From: Chromobotia macracanthus
Taxonomy: Eukaryota; Chordata; Actinopteri; Cypriniformes; Botiidae
DNA: 64,000 nt
Direction: 5' to 3'
Assembly (NCBI GenBank): GCA_036877525.1
Contig: JAZGTH010000059.1
Span: 3,410,001 to 3,474,000, forward strand
The translations under genes and the position numbers were made by a program. Below, piece by piece: positions 1 to 12,640 of this stretch. Each line of letters opens with the position of its first letter. Within the stretch, counting starts at the first letter, position 1. The notes beneath the pieces were generated by a model. That model worked only from the letters and a program-made list of their open reading frames with translations. It searched no databases and was not told the origin of the DNA.

Positions 1-220
1 CATAATTGTTGAATGAAGAAACACATTTGGTAATCTTTGGTAAAAATAATTACTTACTAAGCAAACTTAAGCACTATTGTGGCTGGACTTCTCCCAGAGA
101 ATGTTAGAGAAATCCATGTTTCACAACTGTACTGCACAACAGAGCAGATATTCTGCATAAAATCATCTTTTGTTTTCCATGGAAGAAAGCCATATGTTTT
201 TGACCCATGAATATAGAACA

Positions 221-410
221 GGGATGTCCAGTCTTGCTCCTGGAATTCCAGTGCCCTGCAGAGTTCAAACGCACCCTAATCAAACACATCTGAACCAGCT
301 AATCAGGGTTTTGCTAGGCAGACTAGAAACTTCTAGACAGGTGTGTTGAGGCAAGTTGGAGCTAAACTCTATAGGACAGTGGCCCTCCAGGATCTAGTTT
401 GGACACCCCT
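221..410. mobile_element. Palindromic miniature transposon relic (TGGACACCCC ends)
   Basis: About 190 bp whose two ends are inverted copies. The left end begins gggatgtcca and the right end finishes tggacacccc. Inside, the arms continue to mirror each other: 'ctgcagagtt' on the left against 'aactctataggac' on the right, and 'acacatctgaaccagctaatc' against 'aggtgtgttgaggcaagttgg'. The layout of two arms around a short centre, with no reading frame, is that of a non-autonomous DNA transposon (MITE). This type is abundant in cyprinid fish; I recognise it by its sequence and do not assign a database name. Mismatches between the arms suggest an old copy. Confidence 0.8.
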
Positions 411-411
411 G

Positions 412-3351
412 GAATAGAGGAAATAATTCTTAATTCTTCTCCTATAATTCTAATCTAAATAGCAACTCATCCTACTGGTCCTGAATGATATTTGTGGTCT
501 AGCAGAAACAGCTCAGTTCCAAGAATTCCAGGTCTGAAATTCTGGCAATATGAGTTGAGTATCATATCCAATAACTGAATCTGATAATCAGGTTCTGGAA
601 TGTTGACAGGGTTTGGCTTATATTACTCAGTCCCACTGTGTGGAGTGGAAAAATCCCAATCTGTGCTATCAGCAGGTTTCCCAGTGGATGTCTGAGATTA
701 TTATAGCTATAATCAAAAAATCATACAGAGAGACACTCCACACACACTGTTGTTGGATTCTACAATCTTAGCTACACTTCACCCTTTAGGCATTTAGACA
801 CATACACACACACACACACATCTTAATGTGGCATCTCTCAAGGTCTCATCTACATGTTTCTCAAGGATGTCTGATTCTTTATTCTTTACGGTTGTCACAA
901 CAAATGCAGTAAACCATCAAAATAGTAAATGTGAATAAACTACAGCAGTATAAGCAGTGTCATGTTATGGGACTCGGTGGATGTGACACATTCTGACAAT
1001 AACATCAAGTTTCAGGTTGGACTCGATGACTAACGTAGCTTTCAAAATAGGGTTGACTTTGACAAGGTACGCTCATAAATAACATGCAATTTGTGCTGCA
1101 TTTTTTAAAACCCTGCTTTTATTTTTGGATGCTAAGATTATGCCTTGTGCTTATACCAAAATATTATAATGACTAATAAACATTGTTTGGAGCTAAGCTG
1201 TTTCATAAACGCGTCATGGCGTAAATTGGTCAGATGTTGATGCACTATGACTATTGATTGATTGATCGATTTGCCTCAGTTGTGAATGACAGCTGTCACA
1301 ATGAGAACAACACATTGTCAGTATATGTCACCCTTTGAACAGTCGTGGCTGCTAACATTTAGGGATTGATCACAGTGATTGACTAGTCGACTAGTTGGTT
1401 ATTAGGTTGGCTAGATTATGCAGATTTCTCTTTTCTTTTCCCTAGTGGTGCTTTAATTAGCATCCTGATAGTGTTCTGTGCTGTGAGTTAAATGAATCTC
1501 CTGAAATCATCACCATTTGGCTGTACACACAACTAGACAATTTTGAAAATGTGTAGTTTTACACATCCCTACTAACAGCATCCAAATTTGTACACACCAA
1601 ACTCTGTAACTAAAGGCTCAGGGAACAATTGTATTGCTGGGGTTTCTTATAGATCAGGAGACATAAAGGAGTTATTAGATGTTTCTCTGAAGTATCAGCT
1701 TAGATTTTAAAAAATAAACCTGATTTTTTTTTTTTTTTACATAGAAATGAATCTTGATAGCATGTCTCACATCATTGTGTCTTGGAAGAATTTGATGTGA
1801 AATGTTTGAAATTCATCATTTCAAATGCAGACAAATATAGTAATTAAGATCTCAGTTCTTGTTTTTATCTTCCTGTCTTCCTGAAGATCAGATCATGTAA
1901 CAGACACAATAGTCTTGCAGACCAGCGTAGTCATGTGGGCTGTACTTGCATTGACATTGAGACAGAACAATGGAAGTCAAAATGTGCAGTGAAAGCTCCT
2001 GTCATTGGTTATCAATAGCTGTGTGAGAAGTGGGAATGGTGAACTCTTGGATTCAAATAGTTGCAGAAGGGTTTGACAGCACCTGGCAGCAGCTTGTGTT
2101 TGTTCTGGAATTGAAGATCGTTTCAAACTAATGAGCATAGTAATGTTTCAGCAAACAAATACTCTGGCACTTGCATAATATGAATGTGCACATACCTGTG
2201 GGTGTGTGTGTAGGTGGGTATGGTTGGGGTGGGCACCAGACATTGAATGTTTATGACATATATATATTTTTTAAAAAATATTATCAACTGAAGCCTGCTA
2301 GACTTAAACTAAGAATTTGAAAGTAATGTAAAATGCATTTTGAACTGCTTCTGATCATTATTTCAGATGGTGGATTGGCATTTCCCACAAATAATTCGCA
2401 GGTATTCCCTCAACAATCTGTATGTGCCAGTTTGGGACTCCACATCAAAAACTCGTTTTGGTCACACTGGTATTGATGCTCTAACAAGGCTGTTTTGAAT
2501 CTGTTTGGCAGCTTAAAGCACAAGAAAATCCATCAGCACCGTCCATCTTTTCTTCTTCATTGAGGCGCCTGAGAGCTGCTGACAGCTTACATGAGAAAAT
2601 GGCAGTTGAACAAATTCATAACACTTAAAAGAAGACATAAGAGCAGATATTACTCTCTCTCAGAGCGGACTGGCTGTCTTCCGTACCACATGATTCAATA
2701 GGTTGGTAGTAAATGATGAAAAATGGCCTGTCTTTTTCTAAATCTGTCCATTCTGCTCTCTTTCTGATATTCGCCTGTACGTTGGAAAGCCTGCTAGCAA
2801 TGTGACACATGACCCGTCATCTCTCTCAGGTGAACCCATTTGATTCTTTAATTGAATTGTTTTATTTTCAAAAAACTGCAGAGAAATGAACTTCGAAACT
2901 ATATTTTTAAATGACTTGTAATTCTGACTGACACTCTTTCTCTCTCATTCCAATATTGGTAGAAACTTGTGACCTTTCCTGTCTCTCTGTTGAGTAATGC
3001 TCCACTTCACATGTAAATCACATTATTTGCCTCATAGTTCAACAGGGGATCCATTTTGTACTTATTACATTTCGGACCCTTAACCTTTCTCACTGATGCA
3101 GATGGGAGAAGATAAAAAAACATTCCACACATTTCATGTTCACACATTCCGTCTCTCCCTTTCTCTGTTATGGTGCAATATCAAATTAAATGTTCCTTAT
3201 ATGGCAGTGAACCACAAAATCTGGTGTTGCTGGCCAAAAGATTTCAGTGCAGAGTGTCAGAATATATTGGCTTTAACTAGTTACACGAACCACTGGTGGC
3301 AGCATTATTTATTTTGTGTGTATATAATATCCATTTAAGGCTTAAGGCTTA
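412..3351. other. Non-coding stretch, no gene seen
   Basis: AT-rich DNA with only short chance frames (61 codons or fewer). It holds a (CA)n run at about 801-820, a 15-T run at 1724-1738, the perfect 14-bp palindrome actagtcgactagt at 1382-1395, and a purine/TG-rich patch at 2200-2240. At 2367-2401 a 35-base segment sits between an acceptor-like 'ttatttcag' and a donor-like 'gtattc', but it is too short and isolated to call an exon. Confidence 0.7.
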
Positions 3352-3676
3352 GGCTCTGTTCCAAAACTAAGTGAGCTTGCCTTACTGTCTTCGTAGGCAA
3401 CGTTTTCAAACACACTATACTTTCCCGAGTTTAAAATTGAACGTTTTTATTTTCAAAACTAGAAATGTGCTAAGCACATGGCACATGCACATTATAGATA
3501 AAAATGTCAATTTTAAATAAATTCCATTGCTATATTTCAGTATTTACTAAAATATACTTTTATTTATATTTTTTGTTCTCTTGAGTCGTTTTGGTATGGC
3601 CTTTACATCAGGATGGTGTTTATGATGCTTTAAAAGCTGTCTGGAGTCTTAGTTGGCTCTGGTTTAGAACAGAGCT
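3352..3676. mobile_element. TIR element relic (GGCTCTGTTCCAAAAC ends)
   Basis: The left end reads ggctctgttccaaaact and the right end ggtttagaacagagct; the right end is close to the reverse complement of the left (about 13 of 15 positions). The left end continues into 'aagtgagcttgcc', a start I associate with a widespread teleost miniature element. The roughly 325-bp interior carries no transposase. A chance pairing of imperfect ends is possible. Confidence 0.45.
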
Positions 3677-3889
3677 TTTGCTTGTCTGTCTATTGGGCTT
3701 TAGGTCCTATAAATGGTCTTCAGCTATACAGCAGCTCCCTGTAACAGCTATTCATGCAGATTTCAGTGTTTGTAGGATGGAGTTAAATTAATTCTCTGGG
3801 GGTGAATTGCTCCAGTTCAATACAGGTTAATGAGTTTTTCCTCTGTACAGGAAGTAGCACTGTGAGTGGTTTACTCTTTCTCTGTCATC

Positions 3890-3890
<1 letters not shown>

Positions 3891-3921
<31 letters not shown>
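3891..3921. repeat. (CT)n microsatellite
   Basis: Uninterrupted or nearly uninterrupted CT dinucleotides. The run lies 70 bp before a splice-acceptor-like pyrimidine tract at 3975-3994. Confidence 0.95.
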
Positions 3922-3959
3922 ACAGCAGTTCGATAGTTCTAACCCTTAGCTCTAAATGA

Positions 3960-4215
3960 ACTGTTTATCCCAGATCTCGTCCCCACTCTTGCAGGTTGAA
4001 CAATGATCAATAGTGTCTCCCGCCGTATTGGATCAGGCCTTTCATTCCCACCATTAAGATCTGCTGATCTGAAACACTTATCCTTGAATAATCTGCAGCA
4101 TTAGGATCAATCTGCCTCCCCCGGCTTAGACTCCAGGGGAGGTGAGTTAAACCACAGGCTTGATGCAGAGGAGGTCACCTCCAGCCAGCAGACACGAGGT
4201 TTGCCCCACGACAAG
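3960..4215. promoter_or_regulatory. Candidate conserved non-coding or non-coding exon segment
   Basis: A low-repeat island of balanced composition. It contains an AACAATG Sox-type core near 4000, and ATTAAG and GGATCA words. A strong pyrimidine tract plus cag (ends 3994) and a strong donor GAG/gtgagtt (4142 onward) bracket 147 bases. All three plus-strand frames between them have stops, so any exon here would be untranslated. Conservation is assumed from texture only; no alignment was possible. Confidence 0.25.
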
Positions 4216-4530
4216 CCTGCACTCACCTGCTCTCTCTAGCACTTTTTCCCATTTAACAGACCCTGTTTTTCTGCCTGTGTCTTTCCCTCTGTTTCTTTTC
4301 TCATTTTATGAATGTGTCACAGTGCCACAGCTATTTTCTTGACTGAATGGCTACAAATGGCTGCCATTTAAAGTGCCTTTCTCTGAGACAGAGTGGAGAG
4401 AAAGGAGACAGAATGAAAGAAGGGATAAACCTTCCTGACCTTCTACTCTCCGTCTCTCCACCTCGTAAGTGGGGAAAACGCTCTAAAGAAGAAACTTATG
4501 AAACTTTTTTGACGTTTCAGATGAGAAGCA

Positions 4531-4805
4531 GTCTTAGCTGATTTAGGCTGGTCTAGCTTGTTTCGCAGCATGACCAAGCTGGTCTTCAGCTGGCCTAGTT
4601 TGTCTTAAAGCCTGACCAAACTGGCTTTCCACTCTGTCTTGTTTATCTCCTGATCAAGCTGGTGTTAAGCTAGTTTTGCCCATCAGCCACCTGGTCCCCA
4701 AGTCTGAACATTTAGACATGCCCAAAAAACGCTTTAAAATAACAGACCAGGCTGTGAGACTAGAAAAGCATCTTAGGCTGGTTTAAGTTGTTTTATTTTC
4801 CAGCA
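4531..4805. repeat. AGCTGGTC-rich minisatellite-like block
   Basis: Degenerate copies of a motif like 'tgaccaagctggtcttcagctgg' recur at roughly 30-60 bp, with the flanking phrase 'ttaggctggt' at both ends (about 4544 and 4772). Blocks of this kind are common in cyprinid genomes. A second block lies at 59500-59612. Confidence 0.75.
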
Positions 4806-7800
4806 GTTTTTCTTGCACTAAATTTCACACTTTCATATAAAAAGATGTCTTGCTGAGTTCTTTTTCACTCATTTTTCTGCTAAGTGTAACTGATATCACT
4901 CTGTCTGTAATTAAAGCATCACAGTGTGGCTTCAAGCAGCTGCTGTCACTTGCGATCTTGACTTGCATGTGTCATAGCTGTTATTTCTTTAGCAGGTGTG
5001 ACGGACATGTCTTAATCTCAAACAGGGCTGACGTCATTCTTTTACAGTTCTGCACTTCCTGTAGCTCAGCGATATGATATGATATGATATAATGTAAGGT
5101 AATTACTCTCACTGTGGAAATAGAGACAGAGTTAAAAGGTGGCTTAACCTGGGTGTTAAAAGGATGCAAAGAGGAAATAAACATATGGGGAAAAATCTCC
5201 CTGGTAACACACAACAGATGCCATGGCAACCTTCCCCAATATCATTCAAAAACTGATCTGTGTGCCAGTTGTATTAGCAGTGAAATATTCTGTGAGGCAT
5301 GTACAGATGAAAAGGGACCATTGCAACCTGTTACTATGGTCTCAATGACCCGACTGAAGAATTGCTTGGCAACAGACCATGTGATCCATGTGTGCTTTAG
5401 AGAAAATGGCACCGTAGAACAATTTTATTGCTCAGGGGTTTCTCTTTCAATGCTCAGGTGAAAGGCTGTATTTCTCTGTTATGTTTCATTAATGCAGCAG
5501 ATGTTTGTTCTAAAATTCCTTAAGAGAAAAAAATGGCCACAAATTAGACAATTATTGACACTGAGCATTATTATTGAGTATAGAACTATGCAATGACAAA
5601 GTGAATAGCACAGCTAAGACAATTTGGTTTCTGAAGAATTTTAAGAGAAATATTTTAGTTCATGATGAAATTTCTGACATGACAACTTTAACTTTGGCAG
5701 ATGTGCTTGAAACATTGTGGAGATCTCTTCTGAAACTCTGGAGGAGGTTAATATAAAATTACTGTGTATTACTTTTCTCAGTTTCTTTTTGCATTTCTTC
5801 TTTTATTCTCCATTTTCACTCATTGCTGTCTAGGAGAAACAATTGAGATATTTTGTCTTTCTTATGGGCATCTAGCAGATTGTCTTCCCTCTACATGACT
5901 ACAAAGAGATCTACAGCTATAATTCTCAAAGACACCTGATATCTCCAGACAGCTGTCTGTTAAGAAGAAAGATTACACTTCCTAGGCATTTCTGTAAACT
6001 TGCAGGTCTTTTGAGGCTTGTGTCAAGAGTTATCTAGTGGTTGGAGGAGACAGATCGTGTGCTGGCTGGCCTGAAGGAATTCTGGGGAAAATATTAAAAT
6101 GGAAGAGGTTCAAATAGTTGTTATTGTATATGAAAGTGGAAGTAGATTAATGTTGACCTTTCTGCTGTTTACTTATGCCTGTGATGAGAAGCTGTTGTGG
6201 GGTTTTATCAGTGTAAAAGTGTGGATGAGAGAAAGAGTCAGAACAGATTACCGTTACTCAGTAGGGGACCGTTGTTCATTAAAGTCTTCACAAGTCTGAA
6301 CTGACTCTCTCTCTCTCTTTCTTTTTCTCTCCCCATAGGACAAAAAATGTTATCTTTTAATATTTATGTTGTTTCTCTCAGACCGCAAGGAGATTAAATG
6401 GAGATCAAATGAAGACTCACTTAAATCTGATGATTCTCTTAAATTGTCAAATGTCAACAATTTTAGGAGACAAATCAGAGACTAAACTGTATTTCAAACC
6501 TCCTTAGTATTCTGCGCAATGAAGTAGCAACCACAGGGAACTATGTTTAGGTTGTCATCTGCTTTGTCATCAGTCTTTTGTTTGCTTGCAACTGTTGCTT
6601 TGTTTGCCAGCAATAGGATTTGAACACCAACCAATATTAGCCACATCTTCCTGTTCAAAGTATGTAAAAATGACTCCACCAATCACTAATCAAAGTTTTG
6701 GCAGGTTCTTTATGCCCCGCCTCTAGAGTCATAACAACATCAAAGCCTATTTTAGCTGCAGTCATTAAAGCTGAAATACATAATTAATTAATACAGTAAT
6801 TCTCCTCCAAACAGAGAAAAATAAATGAATAAAAAAATCTTGCACGGATCACAGGGCACGCCATAGAGTGTGAAGGCAGTCCTTCATGAATGAAGATGCA
6901 TAGCTGTACTGTAATTAGGTTTGGGACTTGATTATTTGATTATGTGATGTAAAGTCCCAAGTCGTGCACCAGTGAATAAGCGCATTGTGCCCGTTCGCAT
7001 TAACTAAGACCGTAATCCATCCTATCTCATACACCATGATACAAGCTCCGCGCGAGTCCCACCACATCTGATTTAATTAGTAACTGATAGCAATAAACAA
7101 TGCTCGCTGAAGTGGAAACAGCAACTTCTGTTGAGATGCTTATTTGCAATGGTGTTTAACACAGAAGCCATTAAAAAACTCGAAGGATGATTACGTTAGC
7201 AAACAAGTTGCCACAACAATCGTTACTCTTTATCGCGGCTCTTAGGTTTTCAGAGAAAGCGTGCTAAGGTGTTCACATGCTAAAACATACTGGTACAGAG
7301 GACCAGAAATTAAACGGGACTCAGTATAGCCTATATACAGGGTATGAAAAGTACTAGATTTTATATAATTTGTTGTGTTATGGGTTAAGCTTCAGTATGT
7401 TGTCATATTGATTATTTTTGTGTAATTTAAATTTGTGTATTGTATTTCATCATGATATTGTGTGTCTAAATAGCAATTCTAGTTTTGTATTGTATAAGAT
7501 TTATACGATTTTTAGAATAAACATTTTCCTTAAATGAGTCCATTAAAATATCTGACAGAAGATTCGATTATTTTTAAATATATTGTTAGAAAACAACATG
7601 CGCTCATAAAGGTAAAAAACATCTAAAATCTGCAAGGTTTTCTAATCTCTTTTTCTCCCGATGAATGTATTAGGAATGACACATTTGTGCTGATGGCTAT
7701 TGAGCAGTCACTTCACAGCCGTTTCCCAACATAGTACAGTCCACAGGGACACCCCACACATACTTAAATATGAACACATACTATTCATAGCATAAACGAC

Positions 7801-8180
7801 AGGACAGAGGAGATGAAGAGGAACTTGACAATCTCACCGTTCATTTAGCAAGATAAACTCAGTCCTGGATAACTCTCGTTTACTGTTTAATTGTTGCAGT
7901 TGTTTATGTAGCAAATAACAGGATATTCTTACAAACGTAAGAGTTTGTTTCCTGTTGGCATTAGTTTCATAGAAAACTTCTGCATGCAGATGTGAAAATA
8001 TCAATTTGTTTGTCGGCATATGTTTAACCTTGCGTCTGCTGGTGGCTACTTTGGTGTTGAGAAAGTACTTTTCACTACTTTTCAGTTCAGAAGAGGTTTT
8101 CTTGTACTAGAGGCAAATTGACCTCCGCTGTCAGAAGCTTCCTGTCAAAGACCACACAAGTCATAGCAGATGGAAACATG
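4806..8180. other. Non-coding stretch with small repeats
   Basis: No gene recognised. The 115-codon plus-strand frame at 5114-5461 has no domain I know and lies in ordinary sequence. A pentanucleotide (gatat)4 sits at 5071-5090, directly after 'cctgtagctcagcg', which resembles the first bases of a tRNA-like SINE head. Position 5712-5742 matches the local repeat family seen at 53.8 kb. A (CT)n patch is at 6303-6322. A 9-bp perfect hairpin (ttgggactt/aagtcccaa) is at 6921-6960. The part from 6830 to 7290 is richer in CpG and low in repeats, and may be regulatory. Confidence 0.6.
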
Positions 8181-8408
8181 CAGTGGTCCCAAACAGTATT
8201 TGGACACTTTTGAACACACTTAAAAATATATGAATTTCATTGCACTTGCTAAAATCTTATTAAATATGAAGTACGTCATAAGGTCAATTACCCTCCTGTT
8301 CACATAGGTGTGCTAGAACAGTAACAACAGGTATTAAATATTTACATGTTTGTACAAAACAAACTAAGTTTGACAAAACAAAACTGTCCAAATAGTTTAC
8401 AACCACAA
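8181..8408. mobile_element. Tc1/mariner-like miniature element
   Basis: The left end is cagtggtcccaaacagtatt followed by tggacac. The right end, ctgtccaaatagtttacaaccac, reads as an imperfect inverted copy. CAGTGG- starts with a 'TTTGGACAC' phrase 20 bases in are typical of the ends of Tc1-like transposons in fish. About 228 bp with no transposase frame, so a non-autonomous or internally deleted copy. Confidence 0.7.
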
Positions 8409-11400
8409 TTTATGATTTAAAACTCCTGTGTGTTTGTTTGTTTGTGTGTGTGTTCAGGGCTGAAGCAGAGTGTGATATTTTGTGACATCTGCAGTACTTC
8501 AGTGATATTGATCAGGTAATATGGGTTATTATGTATGTGTCATTTAAAAAACTCTTAAAGCTCTTTTAGGTGTCTGAATGGCTTTAGGGGCCACTGTAAC
8601 AGACTGACATGCAAATTGTGCTGGTATTATTGACAGCAAAGTTTGCATTTTTCTACTAAGCAGCTGTCTTTATTAGAAACGTAATGAAGCAGAGAGAGAA
8701 AGATTTGTGCTCTAGTGATCTAAATCTCTGATGAAGATCTGAAGCTGATCACCAGGGATTTGTGTACCACCCAAACACAGATGCACAAAATATTCACAGA
8801 CAGAAGTGATATTTCCACTGTGGACATACATGATTAAATAAGAGCTCAAGAAGAACACACAACTCTGGAACGAGTGAAGAGAACTGCAGAAGAAAGTATT
8901 TTTCCCAGCCTTCATATCAGAGAACAGATTTGTCTTTGTTTGCCTCATCAAGGACTGTATAATTTAGTCAGTGAAGCCATAATTATCACACTATGCAAAA
9001 TGGGAACATGGTGGAGGAACAGGAAGAAGTGCCCGGAGAAATTGCCAGTCAGTTGCGTAGGGTTCATTTCCACAGCAACTGGGTTATTGGGTTTTTTGTG
9101 CCAGGTGTGTACAACATTTGCTTTTTTAGTTGCGTTTTCTTTAGAGAAAGCTTTGCATTGAAGCTAGTCTCGTATGGCAGCCTTTTGAGTGTTGAAATAA
9201 AGTTTGGTCCAATTTGCAGCATATTCAGACCCAGAGCCACCCACTTAGACAGCAAGACTTGGAAAAAACACTGTCTGCTGACATATGAAGTGACCAACGG
9301 CAGTTCATGTTGTTTTAACTTGCCCTTAGTAAGTTGGGACTGGTGATTTTAGTCAGCTCTTGTCTGTTTTGCATCAGACAATCCGTTATTGGACTGTAGG
9401 CCTGATGTTTGTAGCTGATACTATACTCACTGTAACTACTCTTCAACTACTGGAGGTTTGACTATTGAAATTGTATGTTTTCAGCATGACATTGTTATTT
9501 GTGTTTATGCACATGAGAGCAGAAAATTAATTTTCCTCAAGTAACACAGCCTCGAGTGTATTCTTCCTCTGTAATAAAACAGAATTGAACATGCCTCAGA
9601 ATATTTGTATGTGTACAGTTTGTGTGTGTGTGTGCGCCATGTGTGTGTAAAGTTTCATTTTCAGGTTTTATGAGAGAAATCCTTTGAGGCCAAACACGGT
9701 TTTACACTCCAAATAAAGGAGAGAGTGAGACATTTATCGCATCCTAACAAGGGAACTGATGCAATTTTCAGACAGTTTGAAAGAAACAAGGAAGTCTTAT
9801 TATGGCTTCGATAACTTGCAACAAACACTTTTGAGTGGCAGTCTCTAATATTCGAGGAAAAGATGAAAGGTAGCTCCTCACATTCTACACCATCAGCTGA
9901 TAGTCTATTTGTTTTTGCTTCTTTCCACCCATTGATGCAGAATCACCTACAAGCTCGACAAAACCGCTCTCCTGATGGGCCGACTTCAATACTCCCATCT
10001 CATTTCCTTCGTAGTTTTTGTCTAATCTTTGTCTTCTCGTTTTCGATTCTTTTTATGTACCTATTTGCTATCGCTTCTGCTTTGGTTTGCCAATTCGCGT
10101 TTCATTTTGATTCTTATTATTCCACTTCAGTGAGTCAGTGAGGAATGATTGTTTGCATGGCAACTATCTGTTTGGTTCTTTTTCTCTTTTCCCTATGTGA
10201 GCATAAATGAAACGATAGCATCGCTGTCTTACAAATTAATTTCATACTCGCTGACTTTTAACTCTTTTGTGTGCTAATTAATTTGTCATGCTTAAAGGAT
10301 GAGCACAAACTTCAGGGAGATAATTCTGTTTTCATATTGGAGGAACAGTAAGTCAAAAAAATGCCAATACAACGCATAATTATTAACTGAAAATTAGGGT
10401 GAAAATTGGGGTATGTCTCATTTCCATTCAAAAAAATTCCAAAAGATTTGTACTTTTCAGGAATTTTCAACGTTTTCAGCAGCACTTTAAGCTGTTCCGA
10501 TGGTGTTTCCATTCAAAACAATATTCAGTACAGCACAGTAAATATTTGTGTATGTAAATTATATGATCACAAAATACAATCTTGGATAAAAAAAGGCAGC
10601 CCGTCCAAATGAAGTCGTATTAGAAAGTCTTATACACAGCATATGGCAAACCTCTAATACATCTATAAGAAAACACTGGCAGCCCTGACCCTACAAGAAC
10701 ATCTGGAAGTCAGAAATCCTGTAGTTATGAAATAACTTTTTTTCTAGCGGCTGATAAATACTGGAATACAGCCATATACAAAGGACTAAAATATGTTGTC
10801 TTACATATGCTTCAACATAAGTTTTTTGAATGTTATGGATTGTCACTGTAATCAAAGCAGACAGTTTATACTCAAATAACAGTATAAACAGTTATGGTCA
10901 GGAGTCAAAACAATTCAACAACATAAAAAACACTACAAATTAAAAACATGTATGTAAGCAGTTTTTAGAGCTACATCTTTGTGGTTTATTTTCATAGGCG
11001 TTTTGACAGTTTCACAACACTGTAATTGAATTCAGCCTTTTGTTGTTTGTGTTTTAAGTTTTGCTTATGATGAGAGTTAAAATGAATTAATCAAATCTTT
11101 CAGCCGACAATAAACAAAGTGACATCTTTCGCTGCTTCAAAATCCTTGCGTACCTCTTTTTCTGACTTTCCCACATCTTTGATTTGGGTTAGCATTGTTG
11201 TGGTGACTTTTTAAGAGCCAAACAAGGGAGACGCTCTTGCTTATGACAGTCAAATACATTACAAACAGACAACAGTCTCACACAGCATGATAGTCAATGA
11301 CAGACAAATAACATACTGGATATTGGCAGATGTGACGGGGGTCCAAAAGCACAATGTGTAGACTGAGGCGAAAAGAATATGGCAGTTCTGGAGAGTATGC

Positions 11401-12120
11401 AAGAATATTCAGCAGTTTTTCTTTCGATTAGCATATGTAAATTACATGTTTAAATATAGTAGGCTGGTTTCTGTGTTATGAAAATCACCATAAATATGCA
11501 GAAAAGTCATCATAGATGTGACTGTGAAGCAAAGCAAACATTAATAAGAGAGATGGTTATTTTCTTTTGTACGTGTGTGATATTAGAACACACGCCCTTC
11601 CACAGTTTTTCATCAAAACAGGCTTATGTTATGTGTGTGTGTGCATATGTGTGTGTGTTAAAAATGGGAGACAGTACCGATCACGAGACACAAAAAGTGA
11701 GCTGCCATGTCAATATTATTAATATTCTTTAGAAGTGCTTATTATTATAAAAATGGATCTCTGGAGATCCAAAGGACCAATGTTTCACACACGCACACTC
11801 CACACACACATGCACGCTCTATTAGTGAGATCATATTATAGAGTTCCAGTGGTTTTTTTTGTTTTATTTTACCAGGCTAATATTTTCTGTCGCTAAAACT
11901 AATCCTCGACCCACACAAACCTGTTGACATTATTTGATTTAAAGTCACATAAAATTTGACCTAGTTATAGATTTAAATGTACTATTGAAGAGCATTTAAA
12001 ATACCTTCAGAAGTTTTTGACGTTTAAATATATTTGTGAGGACATTTGGCTCTTATAATTATAGGCAAACCTACACACACTTTCTTTTTGTGTTTATAGA
12101 GTCTCTGTCACTCCCACACA
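8409..12120. other. Non-coding stretch
   Basis: Frames here reach 117 codons (8993-9346), and one (9863-10141) is hydrophobic. None has a recognisable domain, and overlapping frames of similar length occur on both strands, as expected of chance. Short TG runs lie at about 8428-8453, 9619-9650 and 11632-11660. The piece 9790-10290 is low in repeats and holds several TAAT/ATTA cores (for example 'gctaattaattt' near 10274); it could be regulatory. Confidence 0.6.
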
Positions 12121-12219
12121 TTACACACACACAGAGTATAGAGTGGCCGCGGGGACAAACATAATTATATTAATTGTTAACATAATGACGCATTTATTTT
12201 TAATGTGTTCCTTCTGGTA

Positions 12220-12640
12220 ATTAGTGCAGGTACCTGGGGCTTTGAATAGTCTCTCTGTTTCCCCATTCACATTTTCATGCATATTATCCAGCTTTTGTCT
12301 TATTGTCCTTGGTGGAGCTTTGAACAAGCCGCGTTTAGTTCTTCTCCACCAATTCCCACACAGGTGTTCCCGCACAAAAATGTCATAATTATTATATCGC
12401 TCCTTTATTACCTTTGAGCACTCAGCGAGAGCAGGTCTGTCGTGGTCTTTCTGTCTCTCTCTCTGTCTTGTTGCTTTGGGACCCCTGCTCAGGACCTGAA
12501 TGCATAAAAATGATTGCGATTTTTCCGCATTTTGTCCGGAAAATGAGATGTGAATGTATTGTGGAGGGATAATGAGGAAATGAGAGCTAGGAGGGAATGG
12601 GGGAGGGGCAATGGGAAGTGGAAAGTGCAGAGAGGGAGGG
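12220..12640. promoter_or_regulatory. Candidate conserved non-coding island under a 213-codon chance frame
   Basis: This holds most of the longest open frame in the window (minus strand, 12121-12762). The predicted protein is a low-complexity run of Leu, Ser, Pro and Phe from purine-rich plus-strand DNA, followed by unrelated sequence with no domain, so I do not call a gene. The DNA itself is repeat-poor and carries 'cataattattatatcgctcctttattacc' (about 12384-12412), dense in homeodomain-type TTAT/ATTA cores. Regulatory role is inference. Confidence 0.25.

Noticed and set aside
2001..2027. Sequence resembling miR-9 (cattggttatcaatagctgtgtga)
   Set aside because: The seed differs and no complementary star strand follows within 60 bases.
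2367..2401. 35-base micro-exon-like segment between ttatttcag and gtattc
   Set aside because: The donor is weak (gtattc) and the segment is isolated. Expected by chance many times in the window.
4202..4240. Minus-strand donor CAG/gtgagtgcagg
   Set aside because: No pyrimidine tract or acceptor upstream within 150 bases that leaves an open exon.
5114..5461. 115-codon Cys-containing plus-strand frame
   Set aside because: Cysteine spacing fits no known finger or module, a minus-strand frame of 82 codons overlaps it, and there are no start-context or splice signals that support it.
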